Source: Fratercula arctica (Eukaryota; Chordata; Aves; Charadriiformes; Alcidae). From it: a stretch of DNA of 64,000 nt. The notes under the pieces were generated by a model. The model was not told the origin of the DNA, made no database searches, and saw only the letters and a program-made list of their open reading frames with translations. Positions 13,409-24,148 of this stretch are shown in pieces; position 1 is the first letter of the stretch, and each line of letters begins with the position of its first letter. The position numbers and the translations under genes were made by a program. The stretch covers positions 28,825,589-28,889,588 of the forward strand of contig CANTUZ010000011.1 in NCBI GenBank assembly GCA_947846985.1. Direction: 5' to 3'.

Positions 13409-13413
13409 CTGTG
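13409..13413. repeat. Target-site duplication CTGTG, left copy
   Basis: The five bases before the solo LTR are repeated exactly at 14037-14041, directly after it. Confidence 0.85.
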
Positions 13414-14036
13414 TGTCCTGGTTTGAGTGGCACAGCACTGATTTCTCTTTTAATTCTTGGGAAAACTGTACTTTTAGAAGACTAGTGTCTGAATTTGTGA
13501 AAATATTTACTTTTTAACCAGCTAGGCAATGGTCTCAGTGTTTCCAAGCTCGCCAGGTGCAGGGATGAGGAGGAGCGAGACCTGGGCAGTTGACCCAAGC
13601 TGCCAGCAGGGTTGTTTCATACCATGAACGGCACGTTCAATATAAACTAGAACGTTTTCTGAGAAGTTCTCTCTCTCCCTTGATGCCGGTGATCCAGAGA
13701 ACTTCTCACCTTGGTGCCGGACCCGAGCCCTTCCCTTCTTCCCGAAGCCTCAGCGCTCGCAGCGTCCCACATTGGCTGTCCCCTGCTGGGAGCGCACAGC
13801 TTCCTATGATAAATGGGCTGGGTATAGTCCTTGTGAATTTTATATTGGTATCGGGATCAATACTGGTTCTTTAGTCTTATTAATGTTAATTATTTGGTCT
13901 TATCCTATTGAATCTATTTATATTTCAACCCTCGGGTTTCCTTATTATTCCCCTTCCTGGGTGGGGAGGGGTCATTGGGTGATAGAATAATTGTCTAAAT
14001 GACAATAAATTGTTGTGGGTTTCTCAAACCATAGCA
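13414..14036 (+). mobile_element. Solo LTR of an endogenous retrovirus
   Basis: A 623-bp block opens with TGTCCTGGTTT and closes with CATAGCA, giving the TG...CA ends of an LTR. It is bracketed by a perfect 5-bp duplication (CTGTG), which fits ERVL-like (class III) integration. A TATAAA box is at 13641-13646 and an AATAAA signal at 14004-14009, so U3, R and U5 can be ordered on the plus strand. There is no internal retroviral sequence on either side, so this is a recombined solo copy. The open frames inside it are incidental. The intact ends and duplication suggest a fairly young insertion. Confidence 0.9.
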
Positions 14037-14041
14037 CTGTG
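14037..14041. repeat. Target-site duplication CTGTG, right copy
   Basis: Exact copy of 13409-13413, immediately after the terminal CA of the LTR. Confidence 0.85.
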
Positions 14042-14601
14042 CTCACACCAAGACCACCTGCTGCAATATCTACTCAGGGTTTAGACCTGTCTAAAGGCAG
14101 CGAGAAGCGTGCGAGTCCCCAGCCCTGTTGAGATATGTGAGACTTTATGGAGACCTTGTGCTGGTTCTTCCCGCGGTGTGGAATTTCACTGCACACCTCG
14201 CAGGTGCCATGAATGCCTGGGCACCCACCTGCGGCGGTTCCCGCTCGGGGTGCAGCCCTGGAAGGCGTAGAGAATCCCCGGGAATCCTCTAGAAGATGGT
14301 GCCTCCCACCTTACTCAATGGGGGACGCACCAGCTGCACTGAAATGTCAGAAGGGTTTGCACAGCTGACAGGTTGCTGAAAATGGAGCATGGCAGCATCG
14401 CCATAAATTCCCCTTATCCAGCCAAGTGCAGCTTAATATAGACTTAGCCCCACGGTCTGTCTCCCGCACTGAGCCCGAGAGCTGCCGCAGCTCATGGCCA
14501 AAACATGAAGTTGTTGGTTTAACCGAATGAACTACTGCGAGTGACGGGGGAAAAAACTCCAATAGTTTCTCCAGTAAAGAGAAATTTATCTTTCTCTTTA
14601 G
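14042..14601. other. LMOD3 upstream flank
   Basis: About 560 bp lie between the solo LTR and the first recognisable LMOD3 transcript sequence. No TATA box or clear MEF2 or SRF site was found by eye. Its end (tttctctttag, 14591-14601) reads as a splice acceptor, so a non-coding first exon may lie further upstream. Confidence 0.4.
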
Positions 14602-14637
14602 GTTAAAGAGTTATAGAGGAAGGAGAGAAGAAAGAAC
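14602..14637 (+). other. LMOD3: LMOD3 5' UTR segment after a probable acceptor
   Basis: The 36 nt before the ATG are purine-rich and follow a good pyrimidine-tract acceptor. They probably belong to the coding exon, with the remaining 5' UTR in an upstream exon that I cannot place. Confidence 0.5.
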
Positions 14638-17600
14638 ATGTCTGAACTCAGCCAAAACTCTGACGAAGAAGTGTGTCCTGAGGACATTGATGAAGATGAA
14701 ATCCTGGCAAACCTGTCCCCTGAGGAGCTAAAGGAGCTGCAGAGTGAGATGGAAGTCATGGCCCCGGACCCCCAGGTCCCAACCGGGATGATACAGAGGG
14801 ATCAGACGGAGAAACCCCCCACGGGGAGCTTCGACCACAGGTCCCTGGTTGACTACCTGTACTGGCAGAAGGCGTCCAGACGCATGCTCGAGGACGAGAG
14901 AGTTCCCGTCACCCTCTTGCCCTCTGAGGTAACAAGCAAAAAATCACAAATATTTATTATGCATCTGCTGTGGGATCTATTTTATAGCTTTAATACCCTA
15001 ACCTGCCTCTGCTTCCATCGCTTACGTAAGGCAGGGTACAAACAAATTTAAATTCACCCTAAAAGCCTCAGGAATGTCAGGATCCGGCCTGGACTGACAT
15101 CAGGGTTAGTAATCTTAATTGCTTTTCCTAAATATTTACTTAAGCTTTTTAATATAGGAAAAATCCTAATTCTGTTTCATTAAAGCAAATCCCTGCGAAA
15201 TTGTCATAAAATCAGTTTGGAGAATGTAACTCAAATTTGTTAGACTTTGCATTAGGAACAACACCGTATTGCTTTTCCATAGAAGACTACATTAGTCATA
15301 TGTATTACACTAATTAATTGATAGAATTTAATGTCACATTAGACAAAAACCCAAACCACTGCATTTTAACAATATGAAACATTTACTAACGCCTAAGCAT
15401 GCAAATTCCACGGACTAGTCCAACCCTTTTCAATACAGTACTTAAATTTATTCTACTATCCCTATGACTTTGAAATAAAGTTAAGGTCAGACTTAGATAT
15501 TTTTCAGGGTGAGGGCCACACTTAAAAACAGGTTAATAGAATGGAAACTTGGCCAGATGAAACACATCCATACCTGAACCTACGTGAATTTGTATGTTTT
15601 ACTTTAAACACTAGTGGTTTTGCTGACGCGCAGCAGCACGGTACATCACGGACTTCTCAGGGCAGGTTTCATGGGCTGTCTCTGGAGAGGGGGAGAAATC
15701 TGCGTGGTTTTCGCTACTGCAACACTCCTACCCTCAAAGAAACATTTTTTTTTTTTCTTTTTTTAACGTTTCTGAGGTTAAATCTGGAATTCGGGCATAG
15801 AGCTGGTCAAGCAATCCCAGTACTAAACCCATCTACCACGGCAGCAAATAGGAACCACAGCCCCAAGGGCAGGAGTGACTTTGTGACCATTTTGTCTGAC
15901 TTTTGGTGAAGCACCAGCTGTGATGCTGCCCTGCCTGAACTGGTGCAAATCTTTTAGGAAAATATCTAAATCTTTACTAGCTTTATTAGCATTTCTCAGT
16001 GATGACAGACCCACTTGCAAAAACATGCTTGAAAAAAACCAACCATCTCAGTTAGGAGAGTCTCTGGAGATAGTTTGTAATTAAATTTTGATGCTAAAGC
16101 CCCACAGCCTTGCAACAGCTGGGTGCAGAGTCCAGTTTCCTGTCTCTGGACTCAAAATAAAACTGAGCTCATATTTTGCTTCATCTTCAGTGACGTGCTT
16201 CCTTAGCTGGGATGCTCTGGCAGGTAGCGGAGCGGGTGGCCTCGTTGTCTCACGTGCTGGGTGACCCCGCTGCTGTTAGGATGTGGCCTCGTCACCCCTC
16301 CTGGGGCTGAGCAAAGAGGCAGGGGTTAGCACAGATTTCCAGTGGTTTGTGGCATACGAAATAAATAACTTTCTCTCTGGTCAAGGAAATGATAAAAATT
16401 ACACAAAATCCGGAAAGAGACTTTGGATCAGAAACTCTTAACCCCTGGAAGGGTTCGAGGACCACCTTAACATAGCGTTAAATAGGTACAGGATTTAATT
16501 GTCAGTGTGCTCAATAGGCAAAGATGGGAAACTGGTTTTCAGCCGCTTTAAGAACAATTGTTCCTGTGTTCCCCAGCAAGCCAGCACAGCCCTGACTTAC
16601 AGGCAGTGACACTTTTAAGGATTATTCTATGAAGTGTGGGCACAGAGGTATCCAAATCCACTTGCTACGTGTTTATTTGAGCGGCAAGTTAATGTAACAA
16701 AGCTGCGTTCAATTATTTCAGCTGTGAGTTTCTGTCTTCCTCAGAGAAGCGCCGCGGAGGAGGCGGCCGGCGGGAGGGTGCCAGGAGCAGCGGGAAAAGA
16801 GAGACATTACCAAAATGAGCACTTGTCCAACTCGGAAACACAACCCGGGGAGACAAACAATGATGGAAGTGATAAAGAGAGAGAAGAGGAGGAGGATGAG
16901 GAAGAAGAAGCAGAGGAGGAAGAGGAAGATGATGAAGAGGAGGAGGAAGAGGAAGATGAGACTGAATTAGAAACAAAGGAGACCTACACCAATGAAAAAC
17001 CTCACAGCAATCAGATAAGTAAGAAACCTGGTACAGAATCAGGAGAAAACATAGAAAAGCCCAATGAAAATGAAAAGAAAATATCAAAATTAAACATCCC
17101 CAAAAAGTTAGCGCTGGATACCAGCTTCATGAAGCTGAGTGCCAGGCCTTCGGGAAATCAAACCAATTTAGAAGAGAGTTTGGAGAAAGTCCGAAAAAAC
17201 AACCCAGACGTGAAAGAGCTCAACCTGAACAACATAGAAAACATCCCCAAAGAAATGCTGATAGACTTTGTCAATGCCATGAAAAAGAATAAGAACGTAA
17301 AAACATTCAGCTTGGCCAACGTGGGGGCCGACGACAACGTGGCCTTCGCGCTGGCCAACATGCTGCGGGAGAACAGGAGCATCACCACGTTGAACATCGA
17401 TTCCAATTTCATCTCTGGCAAAGGGATCGTTGCCATCATGAGATGCCTGCAGTACAACGAGATGCTGACGGAGCTCCGCTTCCACAACCAGCGGAGCATG
17501 CTGGGCCACCAGGCAGAAATGGAGATCGCCAGGCTGCTGAAAGCCAACGCCACCCTCCTTAAAATGGGGTACCACTTCGAACTGCCGGGGCCCAGGATGG

Positions 17601-20052
17601 TGGTGACCAACCTGCTCAGCAGAAACCTGGACAAGCAGAGGCAAAAGAGGCAAGAGGAGCAGAGGCAGCAGCAAATGAAAGAGCAGAGGGAGTTGATAGC
17701 GATGCTGGAGAATGGACTCGGGTTGCCTCCCGGCATGTGGGAAATGCTGGGGGGACCACTGCCCCAGCCGAGGATGCACGAACCCCCACAAGCCCCAAAA
17801 CCCCCCGTCCCCGCAGCTGTGTCTCTGAGCAAAAGGCAGGAGAGGGGGAGGCAGCCGGCCCCTGAGGAGCCGCGCAGGGAGAAGCCCGTCAGCTTCAAGG
17901 TGGTCAAGCTGAAGAAGACCCAGCGCAAACCCGCCGTGCCGGAGTACGTGGAACCCACCGAGAAAACCAACCTCAAAGATGTCATCAAAACGCTTAAACC
18001 AGTTCCCAGGAGAAGGCCACCTCCCCTCGTTGAAATAACCCCGAGAGATCAGCTACTGAATGACATTCGTCAGAGTAACGTCGCTTATCTTAAACCGGTA
18101 AGTGCTCAGTGATGGCCGCGAGGGGAGGGAATCGCACTCACCCAGCGCGCTCCAGAGGCTGCAGCCTCATCCATCCCTGTCTGCATCCGTAACGGTAAAA
18201 GAAAGGAAATTCACTCAGGAGGTAAACAAAACCCCCAGAAACTCAACGTTAGCATAAGAGTAATAGTACATTGGAATCATAGGAATCATCTAGGTTGGAA
18301 GGGACCTTTAAGATCATCAAGTCCAACCATTATTAGTTATAACAGGCAAATGCTATTATAAGATGTTTGCTTCAGGGGAGCAACAGGTATTATTTTTCAC
18401 ATTAGTCTGTCCTCAGTCCCCCATAAAAATCATGTTTTTCTTTTTGGCAGCCCTGTTTTGCTTTAGCTCTCACTTTACAAAAGAAAGCACCGACGCTTGG
18501 CCCATTTGATGAAGGGTAAACTGAAAGACAGGAAACAAAAAAACTTACCCCAGGTCGCTTCAGAAAGGTCTGGGACTGCCTGTGGTTGGTCTGGTTTGAA
18601 TGAAATGAAAAGCTTTAGTGTGAGGGGGAAGTCCCAAACTGTGACAATTGTGATAACTGCCTCTTGGTGATGCTCTCACTTGGGTACCAAATTCATGGGC
18701 TGCTTCCCAAAATGCTGGCCATCAGATTTAACCTTTTGCTTCCCTGAAACGTTATGCTTCTTTGCATTGTAGCATTATTCAAGAAACACTAAAAGCTGAC
18801 TGATCTATTTGTAGTTAGTGATGCTGATGCATCTGTTTGTGTCGCTAAGGCTAGAGAAAGGACAGAAAATCCTTTGCAATTAAAAATGTTTAAGTAGTAT
18901 TTTGTAATTCATATTTTGTTTAATAATTGACATTTTTATTTATTGGGCCACATTTTGCTTGCTTTTATACCTACACAGAAATAATTATTCCCTCAGTAAT
19001 ACCAGACAGAGTAGTTTGTCCTGAAATTTTGGCAGCGGCAGGTCCTGCCGTGACCCTGGTCCAGGTTTAACGTGACCATTCTGCCCCCAGACCAAGTCCT
19101 GGCGCTGTGCTCTGTGCTGGCCAGTCTGAGCCAGCTGCAGCCGGGGCCCCTCCTCCAGGGCATTTCTGGCCTTTCTAGGGCTCAGCCTACACTTTACATT
19201 TCGGTGCCACGTCTCAGACGACAAGACCGGCTCTTGTAAAGGTCATGGTTTAGCCGTAGATGCCCAGATGGTGCTTGTGATGGCAGGTTGGTCCATCAGT
19301 GGTGCAATCTGCTGCCTCCCCACCTCTCAGGATGATGGAGGAGGATGATGGTGCTGGTGCTTGGCCGGGCGCAGCCCTCACTTTGCACAGGGATGATTAA
19401 GAAACCCGGGTGCCAGGGGGCAATAGTGAACCCCAGCCATTCCCCCCAAAATCCTCAGGAGGCTTTTAAAAATGGGGGCTGTGGGGCTTGGGATGGAGGG
19501 ATCAATTCATGGTCCAGCCTAAATGGGCCAGACAACAATTGCTGTCACAGCCCACGGAAAGGTGAAGCAACCACGTGTTGGGGCTTTGGGGTTGTTTTTG
19601 TTTGGTGTTTTTTGGTTTTTGCTTTTGATTTTTTTTTTGGTCATCTGTCATTGGGCCAAAAGGGTTTAAATTTGGGGCGCTAGGGTTTTATTCTCACCTG
19701 CCTGTGTGATCTTAGTAACTCCTTGTTTGCCTCAATATCCTCAGCTTCATCTCTAAATTCAGGTTTTACTCTTGAGCAGAGCTGTGGGTTTGTTCACTCC
19801 GTGGTGGGACTCATTGCTTGCAAATTGATTTCCTGGGCATTAAGAATTGCAAACAGCAAGTGGGGAATTACAAACCAAAAAAATTCCCAACCGGAGCTCC
19901 TTGGAGCTCCCAGTTGTTATATTTTTGCTCTTTTTACAGTTTCTGAAGGCTTGTATTAAACTGAATGGGTTTGGGAAATAAGACTGAGAAATTTCATCCT
20001 CCTTATACTCACTGTCCTTGTCCAGGTGCCATTGCCAAAGCAGCTGGAGTGA
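14638..20052 (+). CDS. LMOD3: Leiomodin-3 (3 coding exons, complete)
   Basis: LMOD3 is a striated-muscle tropomodulin relative that nucleates actin at thin-filament pointed ends; loss causes nemaline myopathy in humans. Coding exons: 14638-14928, 16745-18097, 20026-20052, giving 556 residues (human about 560). Residues 15-46 hold the tropomyosin/actin-binding helix ([20 protein letters not shown]). A Glu/Asp run follows at about 144-169, then the leucine-rich repeat domain (about 218-415, with [14 protein letters not shown] and [16 protein letters not shown]), a basic Gln/Lys-rich helix, a proline-rich linker and a C-terminal WH2 segment (about 521-549). The second exon ends at a strong donor (GTAAGT at 18098). 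The last exon adds VPLPKQLE before TGA and matches the mammalian terminal peptide VQLPKELA. Start chosen for MSE and the conserved N-terminus. Retention of intron 2 would give an alternative end at 18112. Confidence 0.97.
14929..16744 (+). other. LMOD3: LMOD3 intron 1
   Basis: Donor GTAACA and acceptor cttcctcag. The intron is AT-rich with no repeat or RNA gene recognised; a run of T with one C interruption lies near 15745-15765. Confidence 0.85.
18098..20025 (+). other. LMOD3: LMOD3 intron 2
   Basis: It starts with a near-consensus donor and ends with gtccttgtccag. It holds the antisense CR1 fragment at 18274-18333. No other feature was seen. Confidence 0.85.
18274..18333 (-). mobile_element. 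CR1 3'-end fragment
   Basis: The segment reads GAATCAT...TAGGTTGGAAGGGACC...GATCATCAAGTCCAACC, which is the reverse complement of the CR1 3' tail. It is about 60 bp, antisense to LMOD3. Confidence 0.85.
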
Positions 20053-20110
20053 GAGACCAGACTGACCCAAAGAAAACAACTTGGAATAAAGACTATTCAA
20101 GTTTTTGCTT
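20053..20110 (+). other. LMOD3: LMOD3 3' UTR (proximal)
   Basis: An AATAAA lies at 20085-20090, only 33 nt after the stop, so the shortest 3' UTR would be about 55 nt. A second AATAAA at 20535-20540 offers a longer form. Which is used cannot be told from sequence. Confidence 0.5.
20085..20090 (+). promoter_or_regulatory. Poly(A) signal AATAAA, LMOD3 proximal
   Basis: A perfect hexamer just downstream of the LMOD3 stop codon, followed by T/C-rich sequence. Confidence 0.5.
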
Positions 20111-20540
20111 ACAACCGTTTCAGCAGATGTTTTCTGCAGAACCCAGGTGGTAGATACGACTCTTTGGGAACAAAGCGTGCGATACGCACTTTTCTAAGCG
20201 TGGTGAAAACGGCTGGCATGGGAAAAGTCAGTGCTGAGCGTTTCCATCAGGTATCAAACACTCCTGGTGCCAGCTGTCTCCCAGTGGATTTGAGGCTCCA
20301 GTTTGTTGTGGAAGTATTTTCTCAGAGGCATCAATAACCTTGTCTTTCTAATTTGTCAGCAAACTATTCTGCTTCCACGTCGTCCTTCTGCCGCCAGATT
20401 CTGCAGGAACACTCTGTGCTTTATCTTATCTTTCTTTTCACACACGTGCTCCTTTATTATTCTCCTGACCGTGAGAAATGTATTTGGTTTCCATGTATAC
20501 AGCTTCATTTTTTAGGCTAAGGAAACAGAAATGAAATAAA

Positions 20541-22585
20541 GCTCTCTCCGTAAGACGTGTGCGGCACTTCCATGGCTAACGAGATGCTCGCAGATCAGAA
20601 CGACTGCTCTGGTACCTCAAACACCTCGGCTTGGTGGTTTCAAGCTACCTCTATTGCAGAATGTAGTTTAGTTGGCACCGTACCTGATCAGCGTATAAAA
20701 GATGCTGCCATGCTCTGGTTTGAGGGCCGTCATCTTCATTCCCCACAATTCACCTCTGTCCATGATGTAATCCTTAATTGCAGCCACCTTGGGGTGCACT
20801 GAAATGCCCGTTCAGGTCTCTCCGCACTGCTCTGAAGCGGCAGGAGGACCAGCCTTACCCCTCTCTTTGCCTGGGGTTTAAGAAACTCACCATTGCTGCT
20901 GGTATGGGGTGTGAATAGCACATCTCACCCCTAGCAGAGCTGGGTATGATGGGGTTAAATCTGCATATACGTAGCTTCTTAGTTTTTCTGTAATATTTTT
21001 GTGAAATTTTTTCTCCTCCCCTTTTTTAATCACATTAGGGTTTTTTTTTTTTTTTTTGCTGCAAGCCTCTCCTGTAAAGCAGCTATAGGTAAGTCACGCT
21101 CTTGTGGAAGACACCCACAAGAGCCCAGTTGGTTTTGGTGGGGTGTTTTTGTTTAGTGATGTGGGGGGTTTTTTGTGTATTTGGTTTTTTTGGGTTTTTG
21201 TGTGTGTGGTTTTTTTTTTTTTTTTTAAAGAAAGCCATCTAAAGCTATAAGGCATAGGGAAAGAATAAAGCCTTTCCCTTTGCTCACATGCAGCTCCCTT
21301 CCCTTCTTGTGGCTGATACACTTGCTGAAAAAGCAGAGCTTTGCAGCTCCTGCCAGGATTTCCTTTAGGCGAGTCGCTTCTTGCTCCTGCCTGTGACTTG
21401 CAGCATCCATCCCCTGGCAGCTAAATCCCGTCTTGCCCTGCTCCACCCCACCCCCCGCCACCATTTATAACAATATTCCTGTAGTACCAGCAATGTCGAG
21501 GACCTCTTTGCATCCAAGGTAGTCTCCACTATCATTGCTTCATGTTTTCATTTCTCCGTGTCCTTTTTGTATCTATCACTTGGTCTCTTTCAAATCCTCT
21601 GTCTTCCAAACTAGTAAATCTCCTTCTCAGCTCTGTTTCTGCCTGCAACTGTAACTCCGCAGACGGGAAACCTGGCGGAGGTATTGCCTAAGACATAGCA
21701 AGTAGTTTTTATCACGTGAAGGGGAGGGCAGAGCTATTTCTGCATGGCAGAGACATAAAAAAAGGAAGTACCGTTTTCATTGCACTCGTTTTGTACAGCC
21801 CTCCCTTTTGATAAAGGATAAAAGTAGGAAAGGGAAGGAACTTTTAACAAGCCATCACACAGGGCACAGCAGCAAATGACAAGTGCAAAAAACTCCCCCA
21901 GAAAGCTCTCGGAGCACGCTGCTCTCGGTACCGGCTCAAAGGCCAGGCCAAGACTTCAGCAGCTGGGACAGGGAAGTACAAAGGAAAAATATATTATAGT
22001 ATTTTACAGTCTTCATCAAGCTGCCAGGTGCAAATTACTGCTACATCCAGGAGCAGCCAAAGCAGCCAACACCTATTATCAGGGTAGACACAGCAGGACT
22101 GTGGAGCCCTGCTCTGATCCGCATTCTCCCACCGAGCAGCCTCAAGTGCTCACAGGAGGGAAGCAGCCACATACAGATGCACCATTAGCTTGACCACAGC
22201 AGAGTCGGCTTCCTAGCACTGCTCAAGGCACAGCTCCCAGTAATCCTAGAAGCAGCAATCCCTCTGAGGTAATTAAAAGAAATGTAAAATACCAGTTAAG
22301 TTGAGTTATATAAGAGACTGAAACAGCACGAACAAATGCTCGAGTCCTCCACAGCTGTTGAGAAGCGTTTGTAAGGATGCAAGAGCAAGGCCATAACACT
22401 CCTGCAGCTCAGGGGTCCCTCATGCCTCAACAAAGTTAATACAGATACAGACAGAGCCTGCAAAGCCATCAGCCCATCACAAAAATGGGCTTGCAACATG
22501 AGCTGTAGGGTGACAGATCCACCACCCCCCTAGGGAGTTCCACCAACAGAGACAAGCACTTTCCCAACCTGAAATAAATGCACTC
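20541..22585. other. Convergent intergenic, LMOD3-ARL6IP5
   Basis: The two genes transcribe toward each other here. A 17-nt T run is at 21041-21057 and a G/T-rich stretch with a second long T run is at 21130-21227. No gene is supported. Confidence 0.5.
21130..21227. repeat. G/T-rich low-complexity stretch
   Basis: On the plus strand the bases are almost all G and T, with GTGTGTGT and an 18-nt T run at its end. The minus-strand reading is a CA/A-rich tract. Confidence 0.7.
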
Positions 22586-24148
22586 AGGAATCATCATTAG
22601 AATTTATTTTTCTTCGTAACTGTGCAGTTTTTAAAATTCTACAGTAATGATGAAGTCATAGGCTACTATGTTCTTTAAGTGTGGAAACAGTTTTCAAAAA
22701 ACAAAGACCATGCACTACAAGTGAGGAACAGGCCATTGACTCTTCAGCTGGAATATACAGACATTTTCAATAAATACTGATCACTTTAACACTTAAATGG
22801 AATGACATGTTCAGATTTCTACACAGTCCACTATGAAAACAGCATGATAAGTTACATAAAAGCTTCAATTTTAAGGATCCTTGCTTTTTTGTTTAATTAA
22901 TTACTTTGTTAGAAAAGAGAAATGCAACATCTGAAATGGAGTGTCACCTGGACAACTTTTCCCCCTCTATTGTCGGTAGGCTCCTGTTATCAAGTTAATT
23001 CCATGAGAGCTGGCAGTTAAGTTAAAATACATATAAAAGAATCCCACACACCATTTTCAGGAGTTGTTACAGGCAAGTATCTTCATGAATTTGGAATGGG
23101 TTTTCAAAAACTGTATCTTGACGTTTATTGCTCTTATTTGTAAACCTGAAATCCAGTTTATTCCTTTGAAGAGTGTCAGAAGTACTGAGTCAGTGAGATG
23201 CATGTTTTACTTATACCTTTGCATTCTGGCTAAGAAGAAAGAAAAAGATGACTCACGCTCGAGAACACACATACACCTCCATCTACAAAACAGCCTATAC
23301 AGACTAAAGCGGAACAAGGTAAGTCCTAAAGTAGCAGTATTTAAAAACATCAATAGGGTAGAAACCTAGCTCATCCGATGTATCTGAAAACCTTTTCCTT
23401 CCCATGCTTGGCCATAGTTTAGCTGGTATGCAAGGAAGTCTGGCTCTCCTGCAGAGAGGAGCAGTTTCTATTCATCAAGATTTCAGAGAGCAAAGGTGCA
23501 CTTTACTGGAACTGACAGAGGCACAGTGCCATATATTCTTCATGTTTAGATCTATTTAGACTGCTTCCCGGCTGCTAGAGGAGGAATGCGAGGTGAGGAC
23601 AGGAACTCATATTCATTGTAAGTATTGCACAGTTTTACCACTTGTCAGTTAAGCTGGTGACATGGTCTCAACACAGACCACTCAAGGGGAAGATCTGGAG
23701 GATGCAAGAGAGAGACCTACTTTTGATACGTTCCAGCTCACCTTGAACATCGCCAGCCTGAACGCACTACCCAGCATCTTGTAGAACTGAGATGAAAGGG
23801 GTGTTACTCTTACTGATAGACAAATTTGCTACAAGCCAGTTTGAGAGACTGCATTCCCTAGGTTTCCATCTCTTCCTCCTCTACCCCCCAGAAGAAGAGA
23901 CAAGCAAACACGTTTAAGTTAGTATGCATTTGTGTAAACACCAGAACATTTTGCTATACAATAGAAAAAAAAGTTGCTGCTCTTATGTTCTTAGAGGAGC
24001 CCCGAAGACCTTGGAATACCTGTATCCTGCAACTATTACTCTGTACCACGTGCATTTGCTGTTTTGTACACAAACTGAAAGCAAGCTTGAACAATAGTAA
24101 ATAGCAACTACACTCCTGCAACAGGTAAAAATGCCATGTTGCAGTTGC
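22586..24148 (-). other. ARL6IP5: ARL6IP5 3' UTR (probable)
   Basis: This stretch follows the ARL6IP5 stop in gene direction. The distal poly(A) signal is at 22603-22608 (tttatt on the plus strand); closer candidates are near 23124 and 23157. It contains no supported open frame. Confidence 0.55.
22603..22608 (-). promoter_or_regulatory. Poly(A) signal AATAAA, ARL6IP5 distal
   Basis: A perfect AATAAA on the minus strand about 1.5 kb past the stop codon. The choice between this and proximal sites is an inference. Confidence 0.45.

Noticed and set aside
13590..13990. Two overlapping open frames of 94 and 72 codons
   Set aside because: They lie wholly inside the solo LTR, which has no coding function.
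17158..17988. 276-codon minus-strand open frame
   Set aside because: Antisense shadow of LMOD3 exon 2.
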